DNA of 64,000 nucleotides from Symbiodinium natans. Taxonomy: Eukaryota; Sar; Dinophyceae; Suessiales; Symbiodiniaceae. This document shows, one piece after another, positions 48,169-58,909 of the stretch. The stretch is from positions 337,699 to 401,698 of the forward strand of contig CAJNDS010002229.1 in assembly GCA_905221605.1 (NCBI GenBank). Direction: 5' to 3'. The notes under the pieces were generated by a model, which was not told the origin of the DNA, ran no database searches, and was given only the letters and a program-made list of their open reading frames with translations. Positions within the stretch are counted from its first letter, which is position 1; each line of letters opens with the position of its first letter. The translations under genes and the position numbers were made by a program.

Positions 48169-48438
48169 TAAACCCTAAACCCTAAACCCTAAACCCTAAA
48201 CCCTAAACCCTAAACCCTAAACCCTAAACCCTAAACCCTAAACCCTAAACCACACAAAGCTTCAAGAGGCTCTCAAAGTCTCAGAGGCTTTAGGGCCGTC
48301 CGCGGCTTCAGGGCTTCGGATTGAGGGGCGTCAACGGGCTCTCAGAGTGCACAGGCTCAGAATTCCCCTAAACCCTAAACCCTAAACCCTAAACCCTATA
48401 GACCCTAAACCCTAAAGCTTTGAGGGGCTTTTTGTGAG

Positions 48439-48564
48439 GAGAAATCGAAGGAGTTTTTCCTCGAAGCCCTCAAGCCTGGAATCTGGGTTCTCAGGGTGGC
48501 CGCAATGAAAGAATGTGGGAATATTCCTTCAGCACGGGATTTGGGGGATATGGGGGTGGTTTAG
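48439..48564 (+). CDS. 41-codon exon with array-borne donor or stop
   Basis: TTGTGAG acceptor; EKSKEFFLEALKPGIWVL, RVAAMKECGNIPSARDLG, DMGVV. The TAG is part of the first TTTAGGG heptamer, and GTG|GTTTAG is an equally placed donor. Confidence 0.58.
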   Translation, partial: EKSKEFFLEALKPGIWVLRVAAMKECGNIPSARDLGDMGVV

Positions 48565-48628
48565 GGTTTAGCGTTTAGGGTTTAGGGTTTAGGGCTTGGT
48601 TTAGGAAACCTTGGGGGCTCTCTTACAG

Positions 48629-48651
48629 AGCCGTCTTCTGAGTCCACACAG
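48629..48651 (+). CDS. 23-bp micro-exon
   Basis: TCTCTTACAG acceptor and CAG|GTGAGG donor enclose PSSESTQ. Both signals are strong. Confidence 0.45.
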
Positions 48652-48879
48652 GTGAGGCTTTGCGCTCTATGGCTTGTGCGGCACCCACTGAGGCAACTAA
48701 GGCCTTGGGGACGACATGAACCCGAAAAAGTTTTTTGGTTCAAAAGCCTTAATAGTAATTATTATAGTAGTATAGGGTATATATACATATATGTGACCCC
48801 AATTTTAAGGCTCATTTCGTAGGAAGCCCATTAGAACCTGCAGCATTCCCCGAAACAAATAAAGCCTGAGCCCGACACC

Positions 48880-49000
48880 CCCTGAACCCTAAACCCTAAA
48901 CCCTAAACCTTCACCCTGCCATCCTGCTCCGGCACACGTCAGGCCGTGTTCGGCCAGCGTTAGGGGGAGGGCCTCCAGGGAGTTTTTTGGGTTTAGGGTT
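48880..49000. other. exon island, strand unresolved
   Basis: Minus ALPLTLAEHGLTCAGAGW and plus HPAILLRHTSGRVRPAL are both open with G/C third positions. CCCTAAA left, TTTAGGG right. Confidence 0.42.
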
Positions 49001-49184
49001 TAGGTGTAAGAGGGATGCTGTAATTGAGCAAAGCATGCTCCCTTACAGGCTTGTATGGGATCACTCCTTCATTAAACCATAATTCATGTTAAGTTAGGGG
49101 CCCTATAAGGGTTCACTCCTTAATTAAACCATAATTCATGTCAAGCTAAGGACACTCTCAAGACGCCAAACGGCTCCAGTCGTC

Positions 49185-49263
49185 TGCCCCACGGGTTTCA
49201 AGGACGAGGGCGAAGGGATACTTCAAGGGGGAGAACCTACAGGGTCTAGGCTTGATGGTGGAG
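49185..49263 (+). CDS. exon island
   Basis: The plus frame APVVCPTGFKDEGEGIL then QGGEPTGSRLDGGAL ends at the TAG of a TTTAGGG array. Gly/Glu-rich. Acceptor uncertain. Confidence 0.42.
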
Positions 49264-49360
49264 CTCTTTAGGGTTTAGGGTTTAGGGTTTAGGGTTCCGG
49301 AAGAAAGGAGTCTTTGGGTCTATAGCCTGCAATGCGAAGTACTATTCTTGCGGTTTCCAG

Positions 49361-49563
49361 GAGAGGGTGTCATCTGCGCCTGGCCTCAGCAAAGGCATTG
49401 GCGAAGTCGTCTGGTATTCTGCCTGAGTCCTTCGGGGGCTGAATTTGGCTGCGTCTTGAAATCGCAAGGCGGACACCGAGATGTCGCTTTCTCACCACCC
49501 CTGGAAGTAAACCGCATAAACGACACCGCACCAGACGACCTCCGGGCCCTGGGAGGACCCTAG
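49361..49563 (+). CDS. 203-bp probable terminal exon
   Basis: GGTTTCCAG acceptor; 66 codons, including EGVICAWPQQRHWRSRL, VFCLSPSGAEFGCVLKS, GGHRDVAFSPPLEVNR and INDTAPDDLRALGGP, then TAG. The GHRDVAFSPP run faintly recalls WD40 repeats, but a single run is not diagnostic. A second plus frame (RVSSAPGLSKGIGEVVW) is also open at the start. Confidence 0.58.
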
Positions 49564-49686
49564 AGTTTTGGGCCTTAGCCCTGGAGACACGAGGAGAGCG
49601 AGACTACGTTCTTGGTGACGGATTCATCGAAGCAAGCCATGTTCCCTAAGATCTGCGCCCTAAACCCTAATCCCTAAACCCTAAAA

Positions 49687-49890
49687 TTAAGGGGTCTTGG
49701 GTTCTCTGGCGAGTCTTCTGCCAACCTCTTCCAGCCCACAAATAGCAGGGACATGCACGCCCCCCCCCCCCCCCCCCCCCGGGGCTACAACCCAGAAGCC
49801 AAACGAACCAGCCCTCGCGTTCTCTTTGTGATGTGCTACTTGCATTGCTTCCTTGAAAGTTTCAAGTAATGCCACTACAAGGCAACAAAG
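49687..49890 (-). CDS. candidate coding frame across a C/G run
   Basis: The minus frame ETFKEAMQVAHHKENARAG, SFGFWVVAPGG, then a Gly run, VHVPAICGLEEVGRRLA. The homopolymer makes the frame fragile. It diverges from the plus ORF at 49,925. Confidence 0.4.
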   Translation of the reverse strand, partial: LCCLVVALLETFKEAMQVAHHKENARAGSFGFWVVAPGGGGGGGVHVPAICGLEEVGRRLAREPKTP

Positions 49891-49924
49891 AGAAAGATTG
49901 AGCTCAGTGGGGTGGGGTGGTTGA

Positions 49925-50161
49925 ATGCCTACGGGCCTACGTAAAATGGGAGAGACACCCAAAATAAGTTCTACAGACGACGAGGGGGCACTGAACAAGG
50001 AGGCGATACAAAAGGATTTGAGGGATGAGAACAGAGAACATCACGAGCACCCAGCGGCCAGATTTCATGCTAGAACAAATAAAATCCGAATGAAGCACTC
50101 TGGATTGACGCCCAAAGACACCCGAAAACCTAGCACCGAGTTGAAAGTTCTAGTAAACTAA
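49925..50161 (+). CDS. 78-codon hydrophilic ORF with start and stop
   Basis: MPTGLRKMGETPKISSTDDE, GALNKEAIQKDLRDENRE, HHEHPAARFHARTNKI, to TAA. Highly charged and probably disordered or helical. One of the few complete ORFs with an ATG. Function unknown; no close array. Confidence 0.52.
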   Translation: MPTGLRKMGETPKISSTDDEGALNKEAIQKDLRDENREHHEHPAARFHARTNKIRMKHSGLTPKDTRKPSTELKVLVN

Positions 50162-50189
50162 CAATGACGGGAAAGAAAGAGGAACCGAC

Positions 50190-50650
50190 TATGTCCAGCG
50201 TTAGACGTCGGGGACGAGGTTGCTATATCCCGCAAAAGGCAACCAAATGGGTCGCAGAACATGTAAGCAACAGCAAGAACTGAAATCAAAGTGGGTCAGA
50301 AATTAGTGCAAAGTTGAAGGTCATGATAGGCAAGACTTGAGAGTTCAACTGCTGAAGATTTGAGGATGCTTGAGGCTGTTTGACCGTTATTCCGACGATG
50401 GAGCTTACATGATGTCAGGCATGATGCTCACACGGGGCTTTCCGCGCTTTGGCTTTCGGCTTCAAGTAGAGGCCTGATGTTTTGGAGCCCTATGGGGGTT
50501 TCCGAGAATTCGAGGTACCTTATTGAGATCCTGATTATAAGGGATCGTACTATTTGGGGTCTATAGTAGGGGTACCCTTATTTCGTGAACCTCCATATCG
50601 GGTGGCAAGTGGTAGCAGTCTAAACTCAGGCCCTCCGCTGCCTGGTTCTG
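50190..50650. other. no gene seen; family E fragment
   Basis: Unique sequence followed by a family E-like segment (GATCGTACTATTTGGGG, AGGGGTACCCTTATTTCG, about 50,515-50,590) just downstream of the RCC1-like stop. Confidence 0.45.
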
Positions 50651-50655
50651 CATGA

Positions 50656-51560
50656 TCAGCGGTTGGGTACAAAACACTGATTGTTTTCGTTGTCTGCGAA
50701 GCAGACGAGCTGACCGTCTGTCCGCACTGCACAGGAATGACAATCGCCCGCTGCAATTGCCAGAACTGGTCCCACATCTGCTGGCACATCACACTGCTTC
50801 CTTTGGTTGTCTCCAAAACAAACAAGCTGACCATCTGTCCGCACTGCACAGGTATGAACAGCGCCAGCTGCAATTGCCAGAACTGGTCCCAGATCTGCTG
50901 GCACATCACACTGACTCCATTTGTTGTCTCCAAAGCAGACGAGCTGACCATCTGTCCGCACTGCACAGGTATGAAAAGCGCCAGCTGCAATTGCCAGAAC
51001 TGGTCCCAGATCTGCTGGCGCATCACACTGATTGCTTTCGTTGTCTCCAAAGCAGACGAGCTGACCATCTGTCCGCACTGCACAGGTATGAACAATGCCC
51101 GCTGCAATTGCCAGAGCTGGTCCCACATCTGCTGGCACATTACACTGACTCCTTTCGTTGTCTCCAAAACAGACGAGCTGACCATCTGTCCGCACTGCAC
51201 AGGTATGAACAGCGCCAGCTGCAATTGCCAGAACTGGTCCCAGATCTGCTGGCACATCACACTGCTTCCATGTGTTGCTTCCAAAACAGACGAGCTGACC
51301 ATCTGTCCGCATTGCACAGGTATGAAAACCGCCCGCTGCAATTGCCAGAACTGGTCCCAGATCTGCTGGAGTATCACACTGATTTCTTTCGTTGTCTCCA
51401 AAACAGACAAGCTGACCATCTGTCCGCACTGCACACATAGTATGCAAGGCCGCCGCAACTGCCCGGACTGGTCCCAAATCTGCTGGCACATCACACGGCC
51501 TATGTCCGTTGCATCCACGGCAGGCTAACAGACCATTCTTCCTCACTACACCGTTGCTAG
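50656..51560 (-). CDS. RCC1-like seven-unit beta-propeller protein
   Basis: Seven tandem units of 39 residues (117 bp), each close to QCDVPADLGPVLAIAAG, xxHTCAVRTDGQLVCFGDN, ending FVPNR and TGA at 50,656. RCC1/ATS1-type repeats fold as a seven-bladed propeller, and seven units fit one complete propeller; such proteins bind other proteins or chromatin, but the specific role here is unknown. The units are very similar at DNA level, indicating recent duplication or homogenisation. The open frame extends to 51,636 without a reliable ATG; the part above about 51,560 may be intron (a TTTCTAG acceptor lies near 51,548). It has no introns within the repeats, unlike most genes here. The frames on the other strand are its shadows. 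Confidence 0.85.
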
Positions 51561-51765
51561 AAACGGGCGCCGGACATTCGAAGATTCCCAGAGTGCGGCG
51601 AGAATGCAAAAAGACGGACTGTTGCTGGACAAGCACCCGACTCCTTGAGGTGCGACACGTACCTGAAAGCCGCCCTCGCTATCCAGAAGAATATGGCAGC
51701 TGCCAGGCCAGGTTCCGTGAACATTGAGAACTGCAGGAAGACATGGTCCACAGAGGGGGCAGGGA

Positions 51766-51835
51766 AAGCTATAGGACGAAATCGAGGGAATAGCTAAGGA
51801 AGCTATAGGACGAAATCGAGAGGATAGCTAAGGCT
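51766..51835. repeat. two copies of a 33-34-bp repeat
   Basis: AGCTATAGGACGAAATCGAG with GGAATAGCTAAGG/GGATAGCTAAGG, in tandem. Confidence 0.85.
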
Positions 51836-52465
51836 AAGGTAGTCGTGGGATGGTGGACTGAAACGTCACAGAGACGTTGGAACTTGCCGAAATGTCACCA
51901 CACGTGTGACGTAGTTGCAACCCTTCGGTTGTCACAGAGTTTAACATTTACTATTCTTCCACAACCTTATTCCTAAACCCTCTACCTATTCTATCGTTAA
52001 ACGATTAGAATAGACCATGTCTAGTTTCTCACTTAAGGGGTTCGAGACTGGATACTCTGGATTGCTTTATGTGTTTAAGGGGGTATGGGTCTTCGGAGGG
52101 CCTACAACAGGGTCCCGTGGTTGGGTTTTATTGGGGGGTGTTTTGGGTAGTTAAGGGTCTGGGTTTGAATCTGCGATTCGGCCTGGGGCCTAGGGCCTTT
52201 AATGGGGCGTGTGGTTCTAACCCCTCAAACCTAAACCCCTAATCCCTAAACCCTAAACCCAAACCCTCATCCCAAAACCCTAAACCCGAAACCCTAAAAA
52301 CCTTGATTTTCTTGGGTTTCTATTGGTGAACCAATACCTATAAGCCTAAACCCCCAAACCACAAACCCTAAACCCCAAACCCCAAACCCTAAACCCCAAA
52401 CCCCAAACCCCAAACCCCAAACCCTAAACCCTAAACCCCCAAACCCTTCATTGCCACTCCTTCAG

Positions 52466-52519
52466 GCGCTCTCGCAAAGCCTCCCAGAGGATGCGGGGAG
52501 TTCCCAAGTGAGGAAGACC
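52466..52519 (+). CDS. 54-bp exon with canonical sites
   Basis: ACTCCTTCAG acceptor, 18 whole codons ALSQSLPEDAGSSQVRKT, donor ACC|GTGAGT. Phase 0-0. CCCTAAA/CCCCAAA lie on the left and a very long TTTAGGG array on the right. Confidence 0.62.
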
Positions 52520-52554
52520 GTGAGTCGATCGTCTACGCCCACTATGGTTTGATT

Positions 52555-52795
52555 TGGGTTTAGGGTTTAGGGTTTAGGGTTTAGGGTTTAGGGTTTAGGG
52601 TTTAGGGTTTAGGGTTTAGGGTTTAGGGTTTAGGGTTTAGGGTTTAGGGTTTAGGGTTTAGCGTGTAGGGTTTAGGGTTTAGGGTTTAGGGTTTAGGGTT
52701 TAGGGTTTAGGGTTTAGGGTTTAGGGTTTAGGGTTTAGGGTTTAGGGTTTAGGGTTTAGGGTTTAGGGTTTAGGGTTTAGGGTTTGGGTTTGGGG
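52555..52795 (+). repeat. longest TTTAGGG array
   Basis: About 34 heptamers with one variant (GCGTGTAGGG), passing into TTTGGGG units to about 52,895. Confidence 0.97.
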
Positions 52796-52889
52796 TTTGG
52801 GGCTTAGGGTTTAGGGTTTGGGGTTTGGGGCTTAGGGTTTAGGGTTTTGGGTTCGGGGTTTAAGGTTTGGGGTTTGGGGTTTGGGGTTT

Positions 52890-52916
52890 GGAGATGGAGA
52901 AGTCGTGGGTGTAGGC
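52890..52916 (-). CDS. 27-bp micro-exon candidate
   Basis: ATCCTCAG acceptor followed by AYTHDFSIS with every third position G/C. An upstream minus frame RSEHGMDLVNTRGNP (52,945-52,990) has a CATTCAG acceptor and a TGA. Confidence 0.38.
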
Positions 52917-53107
52917 CTGAGGATCAGGGATTGCCGCGAGTGTTCACCAAGTCCATGCCGTGTTCACTACGTCCTGAATGCCTTGAATGCTACTTCTCAC
53001 AAATGCAAGGACAACCCTGAGACCTAAAAACCCTAAACCCTAAACCCTAAACCCTAAACCCTAAACCCTAAACCCTAAACCCAACTTAAACCCTCAAAAG
53101 CCCAGGC

Positions 53108-53182
53108 CTGGAGGCAGCACCGCACGGCTTCTGCCGGCGCAAGACTCCTCCATGAGCCTTCGAGCGCCCCCCGGACTTTGAG
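53108..53182 (-). CDS. candidate exon with GC donor
   Basis: LKVRGALEGSWRSLAPAE then AVRCCLQ before CAG|GCCTGG; a second minus frame (GGARRLMEESCAGRSRAV) is also open. Strand likely, frame undecided. Confidence 0.45.
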
Positions 53183-53551
53183 GCCGTTTGGACGGTTTAG
53201 GGTTTAGGGTTTAGGGTTTAGGGTTTAGGGTTTAGGGTTTCGGGTTTCGGGTTTCGGGTTTCGCGTCGTTTCGTCGGGGCTTAGGGTGGTGGATTTATTT
53301 TGGACCTTTTTGGGACACCCCCTGAAACCCGCCCTGGGACCCCCACCTGGACCCCCGGACGCTGAAGGGGAGGCTGCCGCCACAACCCTGAACCTAAACG
53401 CAAAACCCCATAAACCCTATATTATGTTCTCCTGCGGGGTCGGCGGCTTGAGCCGGAGGCTCTTGATTTAGAGCTTTATAGGGGTCTTCGCCCGGGTATT
53501 GGGTTTGGAGTTTAGGGCTTGGGGCTATAGGGAGCAACAGCTTCCCTTTAG

Positions 53552-53587
53552 GCTTGGATCCGCCGCACATGATTCAGCGTACCAACA
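53552..53587 (+). CDS. 36-bp mini-exon with GTGAGT donor
   Basis: CTTCCCTTTAG acceptor, LDPPHMIQRTN, donor A|GTGAGT. Both signals are canonical. Confidence 0.55.
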
Positions 53588-54344
53588 GTGAGTATGCAGT
53601 GTCTTCGAGGGGCCGCCGATGTAACGACTGGTTTAGGGTTTAGGGTTTAGGGTTTAGGGTTGAGGGTTTAGGGTTCAAGGTTTAGGGTCCGGGTCATAGG
53701 CCTTAGCAGTCTTGGTTTGAAACAGGGTCTTGAAGGGCTTGCGTGGCTTCAGGATGATGGGTGTCGCTTTCGGGGCTAACGAAAGATGTTAGGGCTGGAG
53801 GGTTGACGATTCAGGGTTGGGGTTTAGGGTTTGGGGTTTGGGGTTTGGGGTTTAGGGTTTAGGGTTTAGGGTTTAGGGTTTAGGGTGAAGCTGCTCCCCC
53901 CCTGCTGCTGCGATCACATCCTTCAAGCACAAAATAGACTGCACTTAACATCACCACCGCCCTTTAAGATTAGGAATCGATGTGGTCATTGTTCAAAATC
54001 ATGGTCCCTTTAGGCTACCCTAAAAATAGTAGGGGGGCCGCCTTATACTACCCAAAAAGGGACTCTAATCTAGAGAACCCCCTCCTGTTGCTTCTTTGTA
54101 GGGGTTTTGGGGGCACCAACTTCCGAAACAGGGAAACGAACCCCTACTTTGGAGTAGACCCTGGAAAAAAGGGTAGACACTTTTTAGGTTTAGGTAGCTA
54201 TAACAGGAAACCAGAACCAAAACACGTATCAAAGTATAGTACTCCAAAACCCAGACTAAACCCTAAACCCTGAACCCTAAACCCTATACCCTAAACCCTA
54301 AACCCTAAGCCCTAAAGGAAAACTAACAACACACAAACCGAAGA

Positions 54345-54383
54345 ATGGCGCTGCCGACCCAAGGGGCGAGAGACGATTCGAAG
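54345..54383 (+). CDS. possible first exon with ATG
   Basis: MALPTQGARDDSK followed by AAG|GTATCC. CCCTAAA on the left, TTTAGGG on the right. Too short to assign. Confidence 0.4.
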
Positions 54384-54663
54384 GTATCCTTGCTGAGGAA
54401 GGGCTTAGGGTTTTGGGTTTAGGGTTTGGGTTTAGGGTTTAGCCAACAACAAACCCCAGAAAAAAACAGTCACCACTACAAGCCCCTGAAGTCCCCTAGT
54501 ATGGTTAACATTGGGTTATCAGTGCAAGTACTATTCGGTTAGGAAGTACCACGAGCCTCCAAGTAGTCTCTAAACCTTGAATGCCATGCAGTTCAATGAA
54601 ACCTAACGCACAAGGTCTGGGTCCCCGGCTGTACAGGCCAGTAGCACTCAAATTTCATCAGGC

Positions 54664-54815
54664 TCTCTCGGGGGGTTTGCGGAAATAGGGGTGCCATCCT
54701 TTGGTCCATGTTATGCGGGGATCCTACTATTTGGGGGTCTAGATTAGGGCGTAAACTCCCATTGGGCTGAAAAGGGGTACCCCTATTTTCGCAAACCCCC
54801 CATGTCTAAAAACTC
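54664..54815. mobile_element. MITE-like element, family E
   Basis: GGGGGGTTTGCGGAAATAGG and CCTATTTTCGCAAACCCCCC are inverted ends about 150 bp apart. Relatives near 5,620-5,750, 23,160-23,310 and 50,515-50,590 share the CTACTATTTGGGGGT core. Confidence 0.75.
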
Positions 54816-55120
54816 CAAAAGCGATTGCTCATACAGACTGCACAACCAGCACAGGGCCTGTAAGCGAGGGTTTGGCGGTGTACCAACCAGCAATACTAAC
54901 CCGCTGTACACCCTAATCTTCTAAACCTAAATCCTAAACCCTCAATCCTGAACCCTAAGCCCCTAACCCACCCTTCCCTAAATTCGGGTACCTTCTTGGG
55001 TACCCATCTAAAATTTCAAGAGTCTAGGCAGTCTAGGATTTCGGGTTTTGAGGGTTTACCCCTAATCCCTGGATCCCTTGTAACCCTAAGCCCTAAACAA
55101 CCCTAAACCCTGAACTTGGG

Positions 55121-55200
55121 ATGATCCCCTCTATACTAACAGTCCTCCCTAATCTAGCCCCTATTCAGGACTGTTAGTATCAGGGGGAACATCTCAATCC
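55121..55200. mobile_element. family A element, short copy
   Basis: TTGGGATGATCCCCTCTATA...CTAACAGTCC and the inverse GGACTGTTAGTATCAGGGGG...ACATCTCAA. Confidence 0.7.
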
Positions 55201-55379
55201 TAAACCTTAGAACCCCTACACCCTAAACCTGGAAACCCCTAAACCCTAAACCCTAAACCCAAAACCCTAAACCTGAAAACCCCTAAACCCTAAACCTGAA
55301 AACCCCTAAGCCCTAAACCCTACACCCTAAACCCTAAACCCTGAAAAACCCCTAAGCCCTAGACCCTACACCCCCTAAA

Positions 55380-55473
55380 CTAAAACGCTCCAAAGGCACC
55401 GATCTGCACCTGGCATCGGTAGTAGCAGCCGTTGCGCTGCCGATTGAACGTTAGGCCCAGGGGTCGAGAAAGC
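55380..55473 (-). CDS. terminal exon with CYYRCQ motif
   Basis: GAAGCCCAG acceptor; 30 codons, LSRPLGLTFNRQRNGCYYR, CQVQIGAFGAF, TAG. An internal GTGCAG donor after RCQ is possible. Minus only; flanked by CCCTAAA left and TTTAGGG right. Confidence 0.62.
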
Positions 55474-55733
55474 CTGGGCTTCGCAACTCCCTTTCAGGGG
55501 CCCCCTCGGGTTTAGGGTTTAGGGTTTAGGGTTTAGGGTTTAGGGTTTAGGGTTTGGGGCAAAGTTCTTTGGTGGGTTGGGGTTGAGGTTTTGGGGTTTA
55601 CCACAAACATCCCGGAGGGTTTGGGGTTTAGGGGTTTGGGGCCCCTAGATCTCCCCTGCCCTACTCTGGCTGGCATGAGGTACCCTATATCCCTCTCTAG
55701 GTATCCCCGTAGATATATATGTATACAGATATA

Positions 55734-55739
<6 letters not shown>

Positions 55740-55765
<26 letters not shown>

Positions 55766-55930
55766 CAATAATAATAATAATAGTAATAATAATAATAATA
55801 CTAATAATAAGAAGAAGAATAATAAGAATAAAAATAAAAATAATAATAATACTAACAATAAGAAGAATAAGAATAATAAGAATAAAAATAAAAACAATAA
55901 TAATAATAATAAGGGCAATAATAATAAATA
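55740..55930. repeat. AAT/AAC/AAG trinucleotide tract
   Basis: A nearly uninterrupted A-rich trinucleotide repeat of about 190 bp with blocks of AAT, AAG and AAA. The Asn-rich and Ile-rich frames are artefacts. Confidence 0.95.
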
Positions 55931-56222
55931 TACTTTACGAGAGTATATAGGGTACCTCACTTCCCCAGTCCCCACTAAGAACCAGGGCGCAACCTCCCAA
56001 CCTCCCAATTCATATCGAAAGCGAGCCCTACACCACCCACCTCAGGCACCTGAACCTTTGTTATGCAGATGATTCTGATAGGACTTAACACCTGAGAGCC
56101 CCCCCAAAAACCCAAAAAAACCCACCCTAAACCCGAAACCCTGAACCCTACACCTTGTAACCCTAAACCCTAAACCCTAAACCCCAAACCCAAAACCCAA
56201 AACCCTACACCCTGTCCTACAC

Positions 56223-56296
56223 CCTCCCTTGCGTGCCCCCGGGCCTGTCCGTGAGGTGTCGTGCCTTCTCGGTGGGCCGGGGTGGCGGAGTATCTC
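56223..56296 (-). CDS. Arg-rich exon
   Basis: TGCCCGCAG acceptor; EILRHPGPPRRHDTSRTGP then GARKG, donor GGAGG|GTGTAG. Open only on this strand at this length. Confidence 0.52.
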
Positions 56297-56309
56297 CTGC
56301 GGGCAGGGT

Positions 56310-56535
56310 TTAGGATTTAGGGTTTATAGGGTTTACAGGGTTTATAGGGTTTATAGAGTTTATAGGGCTTGAAGGGTTTATAGGGTTTATAGGGTTTATA
56401 GGGTTTATCGGGTTTATAGGGTTTCTAGGGTTTCTAGGGTTTATAGGGTTTGTAGGGTTTATAGGGTTTATAGGGTTTATAGGGTTTATAGGGTTTATAG
56501 GGTTTATAGGGTTTATAGGGTTTATAGGGTTTGTA
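56310..56535 (+). repeat. GGGTTTATA nonamer array
   Basis: About 22 units, with a few GGGTTTCTA, GGGTTTGTA and GGGCTTGAA variants. Second occurrence of the nonamer (first at 27,106). Confidence 0.95.
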
Positions 56536-57192
56536 CGGTTTAGGGTTTGGGGTTTGGGGTTTAAGGTTTAGGTTTTCGGGTTCAGGGTTCAGGGTTTAGG
56601 GTTTGGGGTTTGGGGTTTAGGGTTTGGGGCACATGTTGTTGTAGGTGGTTGTTTTACTAGGTAGGCCCTTGGGATGCTTTGTGCTTTTTCTATTAGGTTG
56701 AAGAGGATTCTACTTCCCAGTATCCCCCCCCCCCCCCCCCACCCCCACCCCCCAGCACACCCCAGAAACCCAATCCCCGCACAAATCCTACAACACCTTC
56801 TGCACCCTTACAAAGCCTCAAAAAGCCTTCATGCACCCTTGTAAACCCTTTTCTATACTCAAGTAAGCCCCTTACTGTAAACACCCCCCAAAAAACCGTG
56901 TCAAAGCCAGAGGCCTCTAAGCTTCAGGCCAACTTCGAGGTTCATGGGCAGACACAAGTAGGGCTATAAGTAGGATAGTTATGGCTATGACCTTAGTCAG
57001 GGTACTTACAACCCTACTTTTAACTACCCGTGAAACTTCTCAAGTACCACCAAAGATGCCCCCCCAACCCTCCTCGACGGAGGCCTCCACACTTCAAGGC
57101 GGCCTGGCGCGTGGCACTTCCTCCCTGCCTCCCCCTGAACCTCCGCAGCTACGCTCAGCCCGTGGTGTGGAAAAATGAGAAGCTTCACACCT

Positions 57193-57434
<242 letters not shown>

Positions 57435-57439
57435 CTTTC

Positions 57440-57757
57440 TTCGTTCATACACACGCGATAATATTATTATTAAAATGTAAGTTCACGCACGATTTTAATA
57501 ATAAAATTATGCACGCGTGTGAAGAGAACGAAGCCCCAATTATAATATTACGAACGAAGCGTGCTTTTATTACCTTCGTTCGTACTATTATTATTGTGGG
57601 ACAAGTGCACGCGCGAAACAAAGATCTTATTATGCGCGTGAATGAAGAACGTGAACGCAGCGAACCCCACAATATTAGTATTGAAGGGGCTTACAATGAA
57701 CGAATAAAGAGAAGTGAAGCGTGAAGCCCCTTGTAATACTATTATTGTGGCCCTTTG
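57440..57757. other. AT-richer spacer between two GTA arrays, with a hairpin
   Basis: CCACAATATTAGTATTG...GGGGCTTACAA (57,665) is complementary to TTGTAATACTATTATTGTGG (57,729) with a loop of about 30 nt. A 71-codon plus frame spans it but looks repeat-derived (several TTATTATT and GAACG motifs). Confidence 0.55.
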
Positions 57758-57758
57758 C

Positions 57759-57848
<90 letters not shown>
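57758..57848. repeat. second (GTA)n array
   Basis: About 30 perfect units, same orientation as 57,193-57,434. Confidence 0.97.
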
Positions 57849-57849
<1 letters not shown>

Positions 57850-58017
57850 ACCTCTCGGAAGCTGCGCCCTAATGAGTCTCAAGGCATGTTACACCCTAGA
57901 TGACGCTGCATTTAGTATGAAACTCTTGAGGGACCAGAATGTAGGGAGCCCTAAACCCTAAACCCTAAACCCTAAACCCCAAACCCCAAACCCTAAACCC
58001 TAATTACTCAACCTTTG

Positions 58018-58075
58018 AGGCCCTTGCCTTGGCCGTGCTTGCCCGCTTGGCCTCCAGGGTACAGGGAGGGGGACA
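58018..58075. other. exon island, strand unresolved
   Basis: Plus EALALAVLARLASR with G|GTACAG, or minus LEAKRASTAKARASK with AAG|GTTGAG. CCCTAAA left, TTTAGGG right. Confidence 0.42.
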
Positions 58076-58794
58076 GGGCTTTCTGCAAGCAAATTGCAGT
58101 ACATCAAAGGGGTTTAGGGTTTAGGGTTTAGGGTTTAGGGTTTAGGGTCTAGGGCTTGCCTAAACCCTAAAGGCATGTGAGTACATCATAAGGGGATCCC
58201 CGAAACGGGGGGGGGGGGGGGATACTACGTTCGGTCTTCCCGTTCTGGGGGGCTTTTATCTTGGGCCCCTTGTGACGTTAGGGGCTGGGGCTTTGGGGTT
58301 TAGGGGTTACCCTAAACCGTAAATCCTAAACCCTAAACCCTGAACCCTAACCCCTAAACCCCTAACCCCTAAACCCTTACCCCTAAACCCTAAACCCTAA
58401 ACCCTAAACCCTAAACCATTCGGTCTTGGGTTTAAAGCTTCGGGGCTCCAGGGATGGGAGGGTACCGGGCTTTAGAGTTGAAAGGGGCCCCAGGGGCTCG
58501 AGAAAGAATGGGGCTTTGGGCTTTCTTTATACCATTTAGGGTTTTTAGGGTTTGGGGCTTAGGGTTAAGGGTAGTGTTTAAGGTTTAGGGTTAGGCTTCT
58601 ACCCTAGAATATATATGCGGCTTAAGTACTACTCATGGGCCACCCACCTCCTTACACACAACCCTTCAACCCCTAAAACCTGAACCCCCCACACCACCCC
58701 AAAAACCTAATACACACAAAGCCCGAAAACATGAACCCTAAGCCCGAATATCTGCACCATAAGAATCCTCCCCAAAACCCTAAACCCTAAAAAC

Positions 58795-58868
58795 TGAACC
58801 CTAAACCCTAAACCCTAAACCCTAAACCCTAAACCCTAAACCCTAAACCCTAAACCCTAAACCCTAAA
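58795..58868 (-). repeat. CCCTAAA array
   Basis: About ten perfect heptamers, followed by an exon island. Confidence 0.95.
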
Positions 58869-58909
58869 CCTTAAGGCTCTCCAAGGGCCCACCTGTAAAC
58901 CCGAAACCC

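Noticed and set aside
50652-51528. Long plus-strand ORFs opposite the RCC1-like gene
   Set aside because: They are antisense shadows; only the minus frame shows the known repeat.
55591-56072. Asn-rich ORFs
   Set aside because: Products of the AAT/AAG trinucleotide tract.
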